Source of the DNA: Betaproteobacteria bacterium
GTDB taxonomy: Bacteria > Pseudomonadota > Gammaproteobacteria > Burkholderiales > Rhodocyclaceae
DNA: 64,000 nucleotides
Assembly (NCBI GenBank): GCA_016705475.1
Contig: JADIYD010000006.1
Span: 434,001 to 498,000 of the forward strand
Direction: 5' to 3'
Shown in pieces: positions 49,511 to 60,700 of the stretch (the first letter of the stretch is position 1; every line of letters begins with the position of its first letter). Position numbers and translations under genes: made by a program. The notes below the pieces were generated by a model, which did not search any database, was not told the DNA's origin, and was given only the letters and a program-made list of their open reading frames with translations.

Positions 49511-51367
49511 ATGCCCCATTACCGTTCCCGCACCTCCACCCACGGCCGCAACATGGCGGGTGCCCGTTCCCTGTGGCGCGCCACCGGCATGAAAGATGGC
49601 GACTTCGGCAAGCCGATCATCGCCGTGGTCAACAGCTTCACCCAGTTCGTCCCGGGCCATGTGCATCTCAAGGATCTGGGCCAGATGGTCGCGCGCGAGA
49701 TCGAAGCAGCTGGCGGCGTCGCCAAGGAATTCAACACCATCGCCATCGACGACGGCATCGCCATGGGCCACAGCGGCATGCTCTACTCGCTGCCCAGCCG
49801 CGACCTCATCGCCGATTCGGTCGAATACATGGTCAACGCCCACTGCGCCGACGCCATGGTCTGTATCTCCAACTGCGACAAGATCACCCCGGGCATGCTG
49901 ATGGCCGCCATGCGCCTCAACATCCCGGTCATCTTCGTCTCCGGCGGCCCGATGGAAGCTGGCAAGGTCAAGATTCAGGGGCAGGTTGTCCATCTCGACC
50001 TCGTCGACGCCATGGTCAAGGCAGCCGACCACACCGTTTCCCAGGCCGACCTCGACGAAATAGAACGTTCCGCCTGCCCGACCTGCGGTTCCTGCTCCGG
50101 CATGTTCACCGCCAACTCGATGAACTGCCTGACCGAAGCCTTCGGCCTCAGCCTGCCCGGCAACGGCACCGTCGTCGCCACGCACGCTGACCGCAAGCAG
50201 CTCTTCCTGCGCGCTGGCCGCCAGATCGTCGAACTGTGCAAGCGCTATTACGAACAGGACGACACATCGGTCCTGCCGCGCTCGATTGCCACCAAGGCCG
50301 CGTTCGAAAACGCCATGACCCTTGACGTTGCGATGGGCGGCTCGACCAACACCGTGCTGCACATCCTGGCCGCAGCGCAGGAAGCAGGCGTCGACTTCAC
50401 GATGGCCGACATCGACCGTATTTCCCGTTCGGTTCCCTGTCTGTGTAAGGTCGCGCCGATGACTGACAAATATCACATCGAAGACGTCCATCGTGCTGGC
50501 GGCATCATGGGCATCCTTGGTGAACTCGACCGTGCCGGCTTGATTCATCGTGAGGTTCCTACCGTTCACATCAAGAACATTGGTGAAGCCATTGATCGCT
50601 GGGACGTGGTCCGCGAGCACGACGTCAAGGTGCACGAGTTCTTCAAGGCCGCTCCCGGCGGCGTCCCGACGCAAGTCGCGTTTTCTCAGGATCGTCGCTT
50701 CAACGAGCTTGATCTCGATCGCACCCATGGCTGCATCCGCAACAAGGCCAACGCCTTTTCCCAAGAAGGCGGCCTCGCCGTCCTGTACGGCAACATTGCG
50801 CTCGACGGCTGTATCGTCAAGACCGCCGGTGTCGATGAATCGATCTGGAAGTTCTCCGGCAAAGCCCGCGTCTTCGAAAGCCAGGATGCTGCGGTCGACG
50901 CCATTCTGGGCGAGAAAATCGTCGCCGGCGATGTTGTGGTCATCCGCTACGAAGGCCCGAAGGGCGGTCCCGGCATGCAGGAAATGCTCTACCCGACCTC
51001 CTATCTGAAATCGATGGGCCTCGGCAAAGCCTGCGCGCTGCTCACCGACGGCCGCTTCTCCGGCGGCACCTCCGGCCTGTCCATTGGACACGCTTCGCCC
51101 GAAGCGGCGGACGGTGGTGCCATCGGTCTGGTCGAAGAGGGCGATACCATCGAAATCGACATCCCGAATCGCCGAATTCACCTGGCCATTTCTGACGAGG
51201 CGCTGGCTGCACGTCGTTCCGCCATGGATGCCAAGGGCGAAGCAGCGTGGCAGCCAGTCGGCCGCGAACGCACTGTGTCTGCTGCGCTGCAAGCCTATGC
51301 ACTGATGGCCACCTCGGCTGACAAGGGCGCCGTGCGCGACGTTACTCAGATTCAGCGCCGCAAGTGA
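49511..51367 (+). CDS. ilvD: Dihydroxy-acid dehydratase IlvD
   Basis: The 618-residue Fe-S enzyme has the landmarks YRSRTSTHGRNMAGARSLWR, cluster/Mg ligands in CISNCDKITPGM and CPTCGSCSGMF, and the C-terminal LLTDGRFSGGTSGLSIGH with the catalytic Ser. It forms the 2-keto acids of valine and isoleucine synthesis. The ATG at 49511 follows GGAG. The stop overlaps a GTG start of the LysE-type exporter (GTGA). Confidence 0.95.
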   Translation: MPHYRSRTSTHGRNMAGARSLWRATGMKDGDFGKPIIAVVNSFTQFVPGHVHLKDLGQMVAREIEAAGGVAKEFNTIAIDDGIAMGHSGMLYSLPSRDLIADSVEYMVNAHCADAMVCISNCDKITPGMLMAAMRLNIPVIFVSGGPMEAGKVKIQGQVVHLDLVDAMVKAADHTVSQADLDEIERSACPTCGSCSGMFTANSMNCLTEAFGLSLPGNGTVVATHADRKQLFLRAGRQIVELCKRYYEQDDTSVLPRSIATKAAFENAMTLDVAMGGSTNTVLHILAAAQEAGVDFTMADIDRISRSVPCLCKVAPMTDKYHIEDVHRAGGIMGILGELDRAGLIHREVPTVHIKNIGEAIDRWDVVREHDVKVHEFFKAAPGGVPTQVAFSQDRRFNELDLDRTHGCIRNKANAFSQEGGLAVLYGNIALDGCIVKTAGVDESIWKFSGKARVFESQDAAVDAILGEKIVAGDVVVIRYEGPKGGPGMQEMLYPTSYLKSMGLGKACALLTDGRFSGGTSGLSIGHASPEAADGGAIGLVEEGDTIEIDIPNRRIHLAISDEALAARRSAMDAKGEAAWQPVGRERTVSAALQAYALMATSADKGAVRDVTQIQRRK

Positions 51368-51984
51368 CGCTGGCTGTCTGGCTCGGGTTTCTGGCGGCAT
51401 CGATCCTGATCGCCGTCACACCCGGGCCGGGCGCCGTGATCAGCATGAGCACCGGCATGCGCCACGGCTACTGGTCGGCGCTGATGGCCATACTTGGCTT
51501 GCAGGCGGCCATCCTGGTTCACTTGGCGATTGTTGCCTTGGGTCTTGGTGCGGTACTCGCCGCGTCGGAGTCGGCCTTTTTTCTGATCAAGATTTTGGGT
51601 GCGGCCTATCTTGTATGGCTTGGCATACAGAAATGGCGGGCTCCGGCCATACCCATAGACGCCAATGTGCCGACTGTCCGAAGCAAGGGATTGTTCCTGC
51701 AAGGCGTTCTGGTCAATCTGACCAACCCGAAGGCAATCGTTTTCATCGCTGCGCTGGTGCCCCAGTTCGTTGATCCCGCTCAGCCGCAGCTCCAGCAGTA
51801 CCTTTTGATCGCTGCAACACTTTGTGCGACTGACCTTGCAGTCATGTCCGGCTATGCCCTTGCTGCCGTTCATCTAGGTCGTTGGTTGCATGATCCGGCG
51901 GCCATTCGTGGCCAGAATCGGTTTTTCGGTGGGTTGTTCATATCGGCCGGCGCGCTGCTGGCTGCATCATCGCGACCAATATAA
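51364..51984 (+). CDS. LysE/RhtB-family amino acid exporter
   Basis: The 206-residue membrane protein has about six helices with the family opening FLAASILIAVTPGPGAVISM, the short ILGAAYLVWLGIQKWR segment and VLVNLTNPKAIVFIAALVPQ. Such proteins export amino acids or homoserine lactones. It is translationally coupled to ilvD, which suggests export of a branched-chain amino acid or precursor; that is an inference from position. Confidence 0.83.
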   Translation: MTLAVWLGFLAASILIAVTPGPGAVISMSTGMRHGYWSALMAILGLQAAILVHLAIVALGLGAVLAASESAFFLIKILGAAYLVWLGIQKWRAPAIPIDANVPTVRSKGLFLQGVLVNLTNPKAIVFIAALVPQFVDPAQPQLQQYLLIAATLCATDLAVMSGYALAAVHLGRWLHDPAAIRGQNRFFGGLFISAGALLAASSRPI

Positions 51985-52062
51985 GTCTTTGCTGTCAACG
52001 CGCAGGCAGGGATCCGCGTTAATCGTCCTGAGCAGGTGCGGCGGCGACCCCGAGCATCCTGT

Positions 52063-52091
52063 TTGCACGGGATGGAAAAGGGTTCTATCAT
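52063..52091 (+). promoter_or_regulatory. Candidate sigma-70 promoter for the cytochrome c gene
   Basis: TTGCAC, a 17-bp spacer and TATCAT (5 of 6 to TATAAT), 44 bp upstream of the cytochrome ATG. The -35 is weak. Confidence 0.45.
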
Positions 52092-52134
52092 CCAGTACTG
52101 ATTTATCCACCAACCTGAATAACGGAGCGAGAGA

Positions 52135-52443
52135 ATGAAAGCTGTTTATGTTGCCGTGATGGCTGCTGCTGGTATCGTGATGGCCGGTCAGGCCCAGGCT
52201 GACGAAGCTCTGGCCAAGGCCAAGAATTGCATGTCCTGCCACGCCATCGACAAAAAGCTCGTTGGCCCTGCTTACAAGGAAGTTGCCGCAAAATACAAAG
52301 GCGACAAGGCTGCTCCGGCCATGCTGGCCACCAAGATCAAGACTGGTGGCAAGGGCACCTGGGGCCAGATCCCGATGCCGCCCAACAACGTTACTGAAGA
52401 CGAAGCCAAGAAGCTGGCTGCCTGGGTTCTCGCTCAGAAGTAA
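52135..52443 (+). CDS. Small class I cytochrome c (c-551/c8 type)
   Basis: This 102-residue periplasmic electron carrier has a signal peptide ending at GQAQA, a single haem motif CMSCH (Cys-x-x-Cys-His) and the axial Met in IPMPPN. The mature protein (~80 aa) has the size of c-551/c8 donors to nitrite reductase or cytochrome oxidases. Strong ribosome site GGAGCGAGAG. Followed by a clear terminator. Confidence 0.9.
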   Translation: MKAVYVAVMAAAGIVMAGQAQADEALAKAKNCMSCHAIDKKLVGPAYKEVAAKYKGDKAAPAMLATKIKTGGKGTWGQIPMPPNNVTEDEAKKLAAWVLAQK

Positions 52444-52460
52444 ATTCAGTTGCGAAAGCG

Positions 52461-52487
52461 GAAAAGCCGGCTATATGCCGGCTTTTC
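52461..52487 (+). terminator. Rho-independent terminator of the cytochrome gene
   Basis: GAAAAGCCGGC and GCCGGCTTTTC form an 11-bp stem with TATAT loop, followed by TGTTTTT. Confidence 0.9.
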
Positions 52488-52498
52488 TGTTTTTGGTG

Positions 52499-52527
52499 TT
52501 GACAGGGGCAATGGGTGTCCGGATAAT
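52499..52527 (+). promoter_or_regulatory. Strong sigma-70 promoter of the tRNA-tuf operon
   Basis: A perfect TTGACA, a 17-bp spacer and GATAAT (5 of 6), 14 bp before tRNA-Tyr, with a CTCGGG discriminator of the kind seen at growth-rate-controlled stable RNA promoters. Confidence 0.8.
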
Positions 52528-52540
52528 CTCGGGTTCTTCC

Positions 52541-52625
<85 letters not shown>

Positions 52626-52664
52626 GATTAAATGCTGTAGCAGCCTGTGTTGCGGGCGTAGTAA

Positions 52665-52738
52665 GCGGGTGTAGCTCAATGGTAGAGCTGAAGCCTTCCA
52701 AGCTTAAGACGAGGGTTCGATTCCCTTCACCCGCTCCA
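52665..52738 (+). tRNA. tRNA-Gly (TCC)
   Basis: A 74-nt tRNA with GCGGGTG/CACCCGC acceptor stem, anticodon TCC at 52697-52699, GGTTCGATTCC T-arm and encoded CCA. Confidence 0.95.
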
Positions 52739-52768
52739 CGACGCAGTACGGCTGGAGTTTTAAGGTAG

Positions 52769-52843
<75 letters not shown>

Positions 52844-52896
52844 CCGATTAGCTTGGATTCTGGATTTTTTATTTATTTGATTATTGAGGAACTGGA

Positions 52897-54087
<1,191 letters not shown>

Positions 54088-54102
54088 TCGGTAGTTTTTG
54101 TA

Positions 54103-54136
54103 ATCAAGGCGCCTCGGGCAACCGCGGCGCTTTGAT
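54103..54136 (+). terminator. Stem-loop between tuf and tRNA-Trp
   Basis: ATCAAGGCGC and GCGCTTTGAT pair (one G-U) around a 14-nt loop, followed by GTTTCTG. It probably acts as weak terminator or processing signal at the end of tuf. Confidence 0.5.
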
Positions 54137-54147
54137 GTTTCTGCAGC

Positions 54148-54223
54148 AGGGGTGTAGCTCAATTGGTAGAGCAACGGTTTCCAAAACCGTAGGTCGGGGG
54201 TTCGATTCCCTCCGCCCCTGCCA
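54148..54223 (+). tRNA. tRNA-Trp (CCA)
   Basis: A 76-nt tRNA with AGGGGTG/CGCCCCT acceptor stem, anticodon CCA at 54181-54183, GGTTCGATTCC T-arm and encoded 3' CCA. It lies 24 bp before secE, as in other proteobacteria. Confidence 0.95.
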
Positions 54224-54247
54224 CTCTCTTTAAAGATCGCGAATTTC

Positions 54248-54601
54248 ATGGCTGACAAGATCAAGTTTGCGCTGGCGCTGGTTATTCTGGCAGCTGGCGT
54301 GGCTGGCTTCTACCTGCTCTCGGAGCAGGCAATGATTTTGCGCGTCCTGGCGGTCCTCGTTGGGTTGGCGCTGGCGATTGCCGTGGCTTGGAAGACCGAG
54401 CCGGGGCAGCGCTTTTTCACGTTTGCCAATGAGGCGGTTGTCGAAGCCAAGAAGGTTGTCTGGCCAAGTCGCAAGGAAACCATGCAGACGACAGGGGCGG
54501 TTTTCGCTTTTGTTGTCGTGATGGCGATCTTCCTGTATCTCACTGACAAAAGCCTCGAGTGGGTTCTGTATGACCTGGTCCTGGGCTGGAAGAAATCATG
54601 A
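54248..54601 (+). CDS. secE: Preprotein translocase subunit SecE
   Basis: The 117-residue protein has three membrane helices, like E. coli SecE, with the conserved cytoplasmic amphipathic stretch EAKKVVWPSRKETMQT before the last one. It is a SecYEG component. It overlaps nusG by ATGA. Confidence 0.95.
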   Translation: MADKIKFALALVILAAGVAGFYLLSEQAMILRVLAVLVGLALAIAVAWKTEPGQRFFTFANEAVVEAKKVVWPSRKETMQTTGAVFAFVVVMAIFLYLTDKSLEWVLYDLVLGWKKS

Positions 54602-55131
54602 GTAAACGCTGGTACGTTGTTCACGCTTACTCGGGCTTCGAGAAGAGCGTCATGCGCGCAATTTTGGAGCGTATTGAGCGTCTTGGTATGCAGGATAAAT
54701 TCGGTCGGATACTGGTTCCGGTTGAAGAAGTCGTGGAAATGAAGAATGGCCAGAAAGCCATTTCAGAACGAAAGTTCTTTCCGGGCTACGTTCTGTGCGA
54801 AATGGAAATGGATGACGATTCCTGGCACTTGGTGAAAAACACGCCCAAGGTCACAGGTTTTGTTGGCGGGACTGCCACCAAGCCAACCCCGATTTCCGAA
54901 AAGGAAGTCGAAAAGATCATGCAGCAGATGCAAGAGGGTGTTGAAAAGCCGCGTCCAAAAGTGCTGTTTGAGGTTGGCGAGGTTGTGCGTGTCAAGGAAG
55001 GTCCGTTCACCGACTTCCATGGCGCTGTTGAAGACGTCAATTATGAAAAGAATCGCATCCGCGTGTCGGTGACCATCTTTGGTCGTGCGACGCCGGTCGA
55101 GCTGGAGTTTGGTCAGGTCGAAAAAGCCTGA
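54598..55131 (+). CDS. nusG: Transcription termination/antitermination factor NusG
   Basis: The 177-residue protein has an N-terminal NGN domain (WYVVHAYSGFEKSVMRAI, FPGYVLCEMEMDD) and a C-terminal KOW domain (GEVVRVKEGPFTDFHGAVED). It binds RNA polymerase and couples it to Rho or the ribosome. Confidence 0.96.
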   Translation: MSKRWYVVHAYSGFEKSVMRAILERIERLGMQDKFGRILVPVEEVVEMKNGQKAISERKFFPGYVLCEMEMDDDSWHLVKNTPKVTGFVGGTATKPTPISEKEVEKIMQQMQEGVEKPRPKVLFEVGEVVRVKEGPFTDFHGAVEDVNYEKNRIRVSVTIFGRATPVELEFGQVEKA

Positions 55132-55182
55132 TTCTGGTAACAGGGCAAGCCGAAAGCCCTTTGTTTCGGCAAGAGGAGCGCT

Positions 55183-55215
55183 GGTAGCGGATTTATTCCG
55201 TGAAAGCGCGCTACC
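55183..55215 (+). promoter_or_regulatory. Stem-loop in the rplKA leader (candidate L1 target)
   Basis: GGTAGCG (55183-55189) pairs with CGCTACC (55209-55215) in the leader just before the rplK ribosome site. In E. coli, L1 represses this operon by binding an rRNA-like leader structure. The match to that structure here is only positional. Confidence 0.4.
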
Positions 55216-55236
55216 ACTCATCAATTAGGAGCAATT

Positions 55237-55668
55237 ATGGCCAAGAAAATTATTGGTTATATCAAGCTGCAAGTGCCGGCTGGCAAGGCGAATCCGTCGC
55301 CTCCGATCGGTCCTGCACTGGGTCAGCGCGGTCTGAACATCATGGAATTCTGTAAGGCCTTCAATGCTCAGACGCAAGGCGTCGAGCCGGGTCTGCCGAT
55401 TCCGGTCGTGATCACTGCTTTCGCGGACAAGTCTTTCACCTTCGTGATGAAGACGCCGCCGGCAACGATCCTGATCAAGAAGGCTGCCGGCATCAAGTCC
55501 GGTTCGGCCAAGCCGCATACCGACAAGGTTGGCAAGATTACTCGTGCTCAGGCTGAAGAAATCGCCAAGACCAAGATGCCCGATCTGACCGCTGCCGACA
55601 TGGAAGCCGCCGTTCGCACCATCGCTGGTTCCGCCCGTTCCATGGGCATCACGGTAGAGGGTCTGTAA
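55237..55668 (+). CDS. rplK: 50S ribosomal protein L11
   Basis: The 143-residue protein has the L11 landmarks KLQVPAGKANPSPPIGPALG, QRGLNIMEFCKAFNAQT and a C-terminal RNA-binding domain with GSARSMGITVEG. It binds the GTPase-associated region of 23S rRNA. AGGAG lies 6 nt before the ATG. Confidence 0.97.
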   Translation: MAKKIIGYIKLQVPAGKANPSPPIGPALGQRGLNIMEFCKAFNAQTQGVEPGLPIPVVITAFADKSFTFVMKTPPATILIKKAAGIKSGSAKPHTDKVGKITRAQAEEIAKTKMPDLTAADMEAAVRTIAGSARSMGITVEGL

Positions 55669-55670
55669 TC

Positions 55671-56366
55671 ATGGCTAAACTTACCAAGAAGCAAAAGGCC
55701 GTGCAGGGCAAGATCGTCGCGATGAAGCTCTATCCGGTTCAGGAAGCGCTGACGCTTGCCAAAGAAACCGCCACCGCCAAGTTCGACGAGTCGATCGACG
55801 TCGCCGTCAATCTCGGCGTTGATGCACGTAAGTCGGACCAGGTCGTGCGTGGTTCCGTCGTGCTGCCGGCTGGTACCGGCAAGTCGGTTCGCGTTGCCGT
55901 TTTCGCCCAAGGCGAAAAGGCCGAGGCCGCCAAGGCTGCAGGCGCTGAAGTCGTCGGTTTCGACGATCTGGCAGCCGAAGTCAAGGCAGGCAATCTGAAT
56001 TTCGATGTCGTCATCGCCACCCCGGATGCCATGAAGATCGTCGGCCAGCTCGGCCAGATCCTTGGTCCGCGCGGTCTGATGCCGAATCCGAAGGTCGGGA
56101 CCGTGACCATGGACGTTGTCACCGCCGTGAAGAACGCCAAGGCTGGTCAGGTGCAATACCGTACCGACAAGGCTGGCATCATTCACGCCACCATCGGTCG
56201 TGCTTCCTTCTCGGTTGAGAGCCTCGAGTCCAATCTCAAGGCCCTGATCGATGCACTGAACAAGGCGAAACCGGCTTCCTCCAAGGGCCAGTATCTCCGC
56301 AAGGTTGCTGTTGCTGCCACGATGGGCCCCGGCGTTCGCGTCGATCAGGCCACCCTGGTTGGCTAA
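55671..56366 (+). CDS. rplA: 50S ribosomal protein L1
   Basis: The 231-residue protein carries FDESIDVAVNLGVDARKSDQ, RGSVVLPAGTGKSVRVAVFA and GPRGLMPNPKVGTVT, all typical of L1. It is both stalk protein and translational repressor of rplKA. It starts 2 bp after rplK. Confidence 0.97.
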   Translation: MAKLTKKQKAVQGKIVAMKLYPVQEALTLAKETATAKFDESIDVAVNLGVDARKSDQVVRGSVVLPAGTGKSVRVAVFAQGEKAEAAKAAGAEVVGFDDLAAEVKAGNLNFDVVIATPDAMKIVGQLGQILGPRGLMPNPKVGTVTMDVVTAVKNAKAGQVQYRTDKAGIIHATIGRASFSVESLESNLKALIDALNKAKPASSKGQYLRKVAVAATMGPGVRVDQATLVG

Positions 56367-56389
56367 AAAAGTACTTTGGGTCGCTGATG

Positions 56390-56596
56390 GCTGCGCGAGC
56401 GGTTATCAGCGAATCGTCAAAGACCGCAGGCGCCTCGGTGACGAGGCTTAATCGCGAAAGCACCCTGCGCAGACGGTGTCCCCGAACAAGATTTTCTGCT
56501 GCCCGGCAACGGGAAGCATAGGTTCTGGTTCAGGTCGCCGTAGGTGCGACGGGAAATTTTTCCCGTCGTGTTATGACTTGAAAGGAGGAAGGACCC
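56390..56596 (+). promoter_or_regulatory. L10 leader of rplJL
   Basis: The 230-nt region between rplA and rplJ is a structured leader rather than coding. It contains nested GC-rich helices around 56420-56490 and a late GACGGGAAA/TTTCCCGTC hairpin (56546-56567) before the AAGGAGGAAG ribosome site. Position and layout match the L10-L12 autoregulatory leader. The rplJ promoter should also lie here. Confidence 0.65.
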
Positions 56597-57094
56597 GTGG
56601 GTCTCAATCTGAACGACAAAAAAGCGGTTGTAGCTGAGGTAGCGGCACAAGTAGCCAGCGCCCAGACCATCGCGATTGCCGAATACCGTGGCATTGAGGT
56701 CGGTGATCTCACCGTGCTGCGCAAAAAGGCTCGCGAATCTGGCGTCTATCTGCGCGTGTTGAAGAATACCCTGGTGCGTCGCGCCGTCGCGGACACCCCG
56801 TTCGCTGGCCTGGCAGATCACATGGTCGGTCCGCTGATTTACAGCGTATCCGCCGATCCCGTGGCTGCTGCGAAGGTGCTTAGCGATTTCGCTAAAACCA
56901 ACGACAAATTGGTACTCAAGGCTGGCTCTTACGCCGGCAAGGTTCTCGACAAAGCTGGTGTGCAAGCACTTGCGTCCGTCCCGAGCCGTGAAGAGTTGCT
57001 CTCCAAGCTGCTGTACGTCATGCAAGCTCCGGTCGCCGGCTTCGTCCGCGGTCTGGCTGCCCTGGCTGCTCAGCGCGAAGAAGCTGCCGCTTGA
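56597..57094 (+). CDS. rplJ: 50S ribosomal protein L10
   Basis: The 165-residue protein starts at a GTG following AAGGAGGAAG. Landmarks: LNLNDKKAVVAEVAAQ, IAEYRGIEVGDLTVLRKKAR and the C-terminal helix that carries L7/L12 dimers. It anchors the stalk. Confidence 0.96.
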   Translation: MGLNLNDKKAVVAEVAAQVASAQTIAIAEYRGIEVGDLTVLRKKARESGVYLRVLKNTLVRRAVADTPFAGLADHMVGPLIYSVSADPVAAAKVLSDFAKTNDKLVLKAGSYAGKVLDKAGVQALASVPSREELLSKLLYVMQAPVAGFVRGLAALAAQREEAAA

Positions 57095-57132
57095 TCCCTA
57101 CCGCATACGAACTGATTTAGGAGTTTATTGAA

Positions 57133-57501
57133 ATGGCAATTAGCAAAGAAGACATCCTGGAAGCCGTAGGCTCCCTGACCGTTATGGAACTGAATGACCT
57201 GGTCAAGGCATTCGAAGAGAAGTTTGGCGTCTCCGCCGCTGCCGTCGCCGTCGCCGGCCCGGCTGGCGCCGCTGCCGTTGTTGAAGAGCAGACCGAATTC
57301 ACCGTCATGCTGAACGCAGCTGGCGATAAGAAGGTCGAAGTCATCAAGGTCGTCCGTGCTGTTACCGGCCTGGGCCTCAAGGAAGCCAAGGATCTGGTTG
57401 ATGGCGCTCCGAAGGCTGTCAAGGAAGGCATCTCCAAGGCTGACGCTGAAGCCCTCAAGAAGCAACTGGAAGACGCAGGCGCCAAGGTCGAAGTCAAGTA
57501 A
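57133..57501 (+). CDS. rplL: 50S ribosomal protein L7/L12
   Basis: The 122-residue protein has N-terminal dimer region LTVMELNDLVKAFEEKFGV, Ala-rich hinge (AAVAVAGPAGAAAVVEEQ) and C-terminal domain EVIKVVRAVTGLGLKEAKDL. It recruits translation factors. Confidence 0.97.
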   Translation: MAISKEDILEAVGSLTVMELNDLVKAFEEKFGVSAAAVAVAGPAGAAAVVEEQTEFTVMLNAAGDKKVEVIKVVRAVTGLGLKEAKDLVDGAPKAVKEGISKADAEALKKQLEDAGAKVEVK

Positions 57502-57517
57502 TCGACGCTTCGCAAGC

Positions 57518-57546
57518 GGGCTGGCGGCTCTGTCGCCAGCCCTTTT
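57518..57546 (+). terminator. Attenuator after rplL
   Basis: GGGCTGGCG and CGCCAGCCC pair around GCTCTGT, followed by TTTTGT. A partial terminator at this place sets the lower expression of rpoBC relative to rplJL in other proteobacteria. Confidence 0.75.
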
Positions 57547-57602
57547 GTGCTTTGTATGACAGGTTAGCTACATCCTTAAAACGAACTTGAATAACGCCAG
57601 CC

Positions 57603-57663
57603 GGCAAACGCAAGCGACACTTTCTTCTTCCCCTCGGGGGCGGAGGGTTCGTTTGCGTTTGCC
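57603..57663 (+). promoter_or_regulatory. Long hairpin in the rplL-rpoB spacer, RNase III-type processing candidate
   Basis: GGCAAACGCAAGCGA (57603-57617) pairs with TCGTTTGCGTTTGCC (57649-57663), a 15-bp stem with one G-U pair and a pyrimidine/G-rich loop. E. coli has an RNase III site at the corresponding place. Confidence 0.6.
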
Positions 57664-57708
57664 TGTTTTCTCAGGTTCAACGTTTGATTCCATCCTCACG
57701 GAGTTACC

Positions 57709-60700
57709 ATGACTTACTCCTTCACCGAGAAGAAACGCATCCGCAAGAGCTTCGCCAAGCGCGCCAGCGTGCTTGACGTCCCTTACTTGTTGGCGACCCA
57801 ATTGCAGTCTTTCAAGGATTTCCTGCAAGACGGGGTTGCCCCAGAGCGGCGGAAAAATGAGGGCTTGCAAGCTGCATTCACCTCGATATTTCCGATCGTT
57901 TCGCACTCCGGCAACGCTCGCCTGGAGTTCGTCAGCTACATGCTGGGTGAACCGGCATTTGATGTTACGGAGTGCCAGCAGCGTGGCCTGACCTTCGCTT
58001 CGTCGTTGCGAGCAAAGGTTCGTTTGGTCATTATGGACCGTGAAGCGCCGGATACCGTCAAGGAGGTCAAGGAGCAGGAAGTTTACATGGGCGAAATGCC
58101 CTTGATGACGACCAATGGTTCTTTCGTGATCAATGGTACCGAGCGTGTCATCGTTTCTCAGTTGCATCGTTCGCCAGGTGTGTTCTTTGAACACGACCGT
58201 GGTAAGACCCATAGTTCCGGCAAGCTGCTTTTCTCGGCACGCGTCATTCCTTACCGTGGCTCATGGCTGGACTTCGAGTTTGACCCGAAAGACACCTTGT
58301 TCTTCCGCGTTGACCGTCGTCGCAAGATGCCCGTTACGACCCTGCTCAAGGCTATTGGCATGTCGTCCGAGGAAATTCTTGCCCATTTCTTTGAATTCGA
58401 TACCTTCCTGTTGTCCAAGGACAATATCGAGTTCACGCTGGTCCCGGAGCGTCTGCGTGGCGAAGTGGCGCGTTTTGATTTTGTCGCTCCGGACGGCAAG
58501 GTCATTGTCGCCAAGGACAAGCGGATAACCGCCAAGCACATTCGTGACATCGGGGCTGCTGCCATCAAACAGCTTTCGGTGCCTGACGAGTTCCTGGTGG
58601 GGCGAGTCATCGCCAAAAACACTATCGACCGGGCAACGGGCGAAGTGGTTGCCAACGCCAACGACGAAATTACCGAAACCTTGCTGGCCAAGCTGCGCGA
58701 GTCGGAAATTACCACCATCGAAACGTTGTATACCAACGAACTCGACCGTGGCTCGTTCATTTCGAACACCCTGCGGGCTGACGAAACGGCAACCCGCCAG
58801 GCTGCCCGCGTAGCCATTTATCGCATGATGCGCCCGGGTGAGCCGCCGACGGAAGAAGCGGTCGAAATTCTGTTCAACGGTTTGTTCTATTCGGATGAAC
58901 GCTACGATCTTTCGGGCGTCGGCCGGATGAAGTTCAACCGCCGTCTGACACGTCCTGATGTCATTGAATACAAGCTCATGCTCAAGGGCCTGGCATCCAA
59001 GGCCGAAGCTGCGCTGAAGAATTTGGCAGAAGCCTCCGGATTTGCTTTGTCTGCTATTCAGGACTTGGTTGCGCTGATGCCTTTTGGTGCGCGCGCCATG
59101 GTCGAGAACGTTACTCAGGCTGAAGCTGAGGCTCTGGCTGCCAAGATCAAGCCGCTCGGCGCGAATATCGAAGTGCGCGAGCAGTTGACGCTGTCGCCGC
59201 GCGACATCGTCGAAGTGATCAAGATCCTCGTCGAACTGCGCAATGGCCGTGGTGAAATCGACGACATCGATCACTTGGGCAATCGTCGCGTGCGATCTGT
59301 CGGCGAACTGGCCGAAAACCAGTTCCGCGCCGGTCTGGTCCGTGTCGAGCGTGCTGTCAAAGAACGTTTGTCGCAGGCTGAGTCCGATAACCTGATGCCG
59401 CACGACCTGATCAACGCCAAGCCGATCAGCGCCGCCATCAAGGAGTTCTTTGGTTCCAGCCAACTGTCACAGTTTATGGACCAAACCAATCCGCTGTCGG
59501 AAATTACGCACAAGCGTCGCGTTTCCGCACTTGGCCCGGGTGGTCTGACCCGTGAGCGCGCAGGCTTCGAAGTGCGCGACGTGCATCCGACCCACTACGG
59601 TCGTGTCTGCCCGATCGAAACGCCGGAAGGTCCGAACATCGGTCTGATCAACTCGTTGGCCTTGTTTGCCCGCGTCAATAGCTACGGTTTCATTGAGACC
59701 GCCTACCGCAAGGTAGCCGATGGCAAGGTCACCGATCAGATTGAGTACCTGTCTGCGATTGAGGAAGGTAATTACGTTGTCGCGCAGGCCAATGCCTCGC
59801 TGGATGATGGCCGTTTGTCCGATGATCTGGTGACCTGTCGCGAGAAGGGTGAAACCATTCTGGCCGAGCCGTCGCGTGTTCAGTACATGGACGTTGCCCC
59901 GGGACAGATCGTTTCCGTTGCCGCATCGCTGATTCCGTTCCTTGAACACGATGACGCAAACCGCGCGCTGATGGGTGCCAACATGCAGCGCCAGGCAGTT
60001 CCTTGTCTGCGTCCGGAAAAGCCGCTGGTTGGTACGGGTATTGAACGCACGGTTGCAGTCGACTCCGGTACTGCCGTGGTTGCCCTGCGTGGCGGCAAGG
60101 TCGATTATGTTGATGCCGCCCGTGTTGTCGTTCGTGTCAATGACAACGAAGCCATCGCTGGCGAAGTCGGTGTCGATATCTACAATCTGGTTAAATACAC
60201 CCGCTCCAATCAGAACACCAATATCAACCAGCGTCCGCTGGTGCGCGTTGGTGATCACATTGCCAAGGGTGACGTTGTGGCCGACGGTGCGTCGACCGAC
60301 AAGGGTGAACTGGCGCTTGGCCAGAACATGCTGATCGCCTTCATGCCCTGGAATGGTTACAACTTCGAAGACTCGATTTTGATCTCCGAGCGCGTTGTTG
60401 CCGAAGACCGCTACACCTCGATCCACATCGAGGAATTGACGGTTGTTGCCCGTGACACCAAGCTCGGACCTGAAGAAATCACCCGCGATATCGCCTCGCT
60501 CGGTGAGGCACAGCTATCCCGACTGGATGATTCAGGGATTGTTTATATCGGCGCTGAAGTTGAGGCTGCTGATGTGCTGGTTGGCAAGGTAACGCCCAAG
60601 GGTGAAACCCAGCTGACGCCGGAAGAAAAGCTCTTGCGCGCCATCTTCGGCGAAAAGGCGTCTGACGTTAAGGACACCTCGTTGCGTGTGCCGTCCGGTA

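Noticed and set aside
49448..51400. 650-codon minus-strand open frame over ilvD
   Set aside because: Its text has no recognisable domain and mirrors codon bias of ilvD, which is unmistakable on the plus strand.
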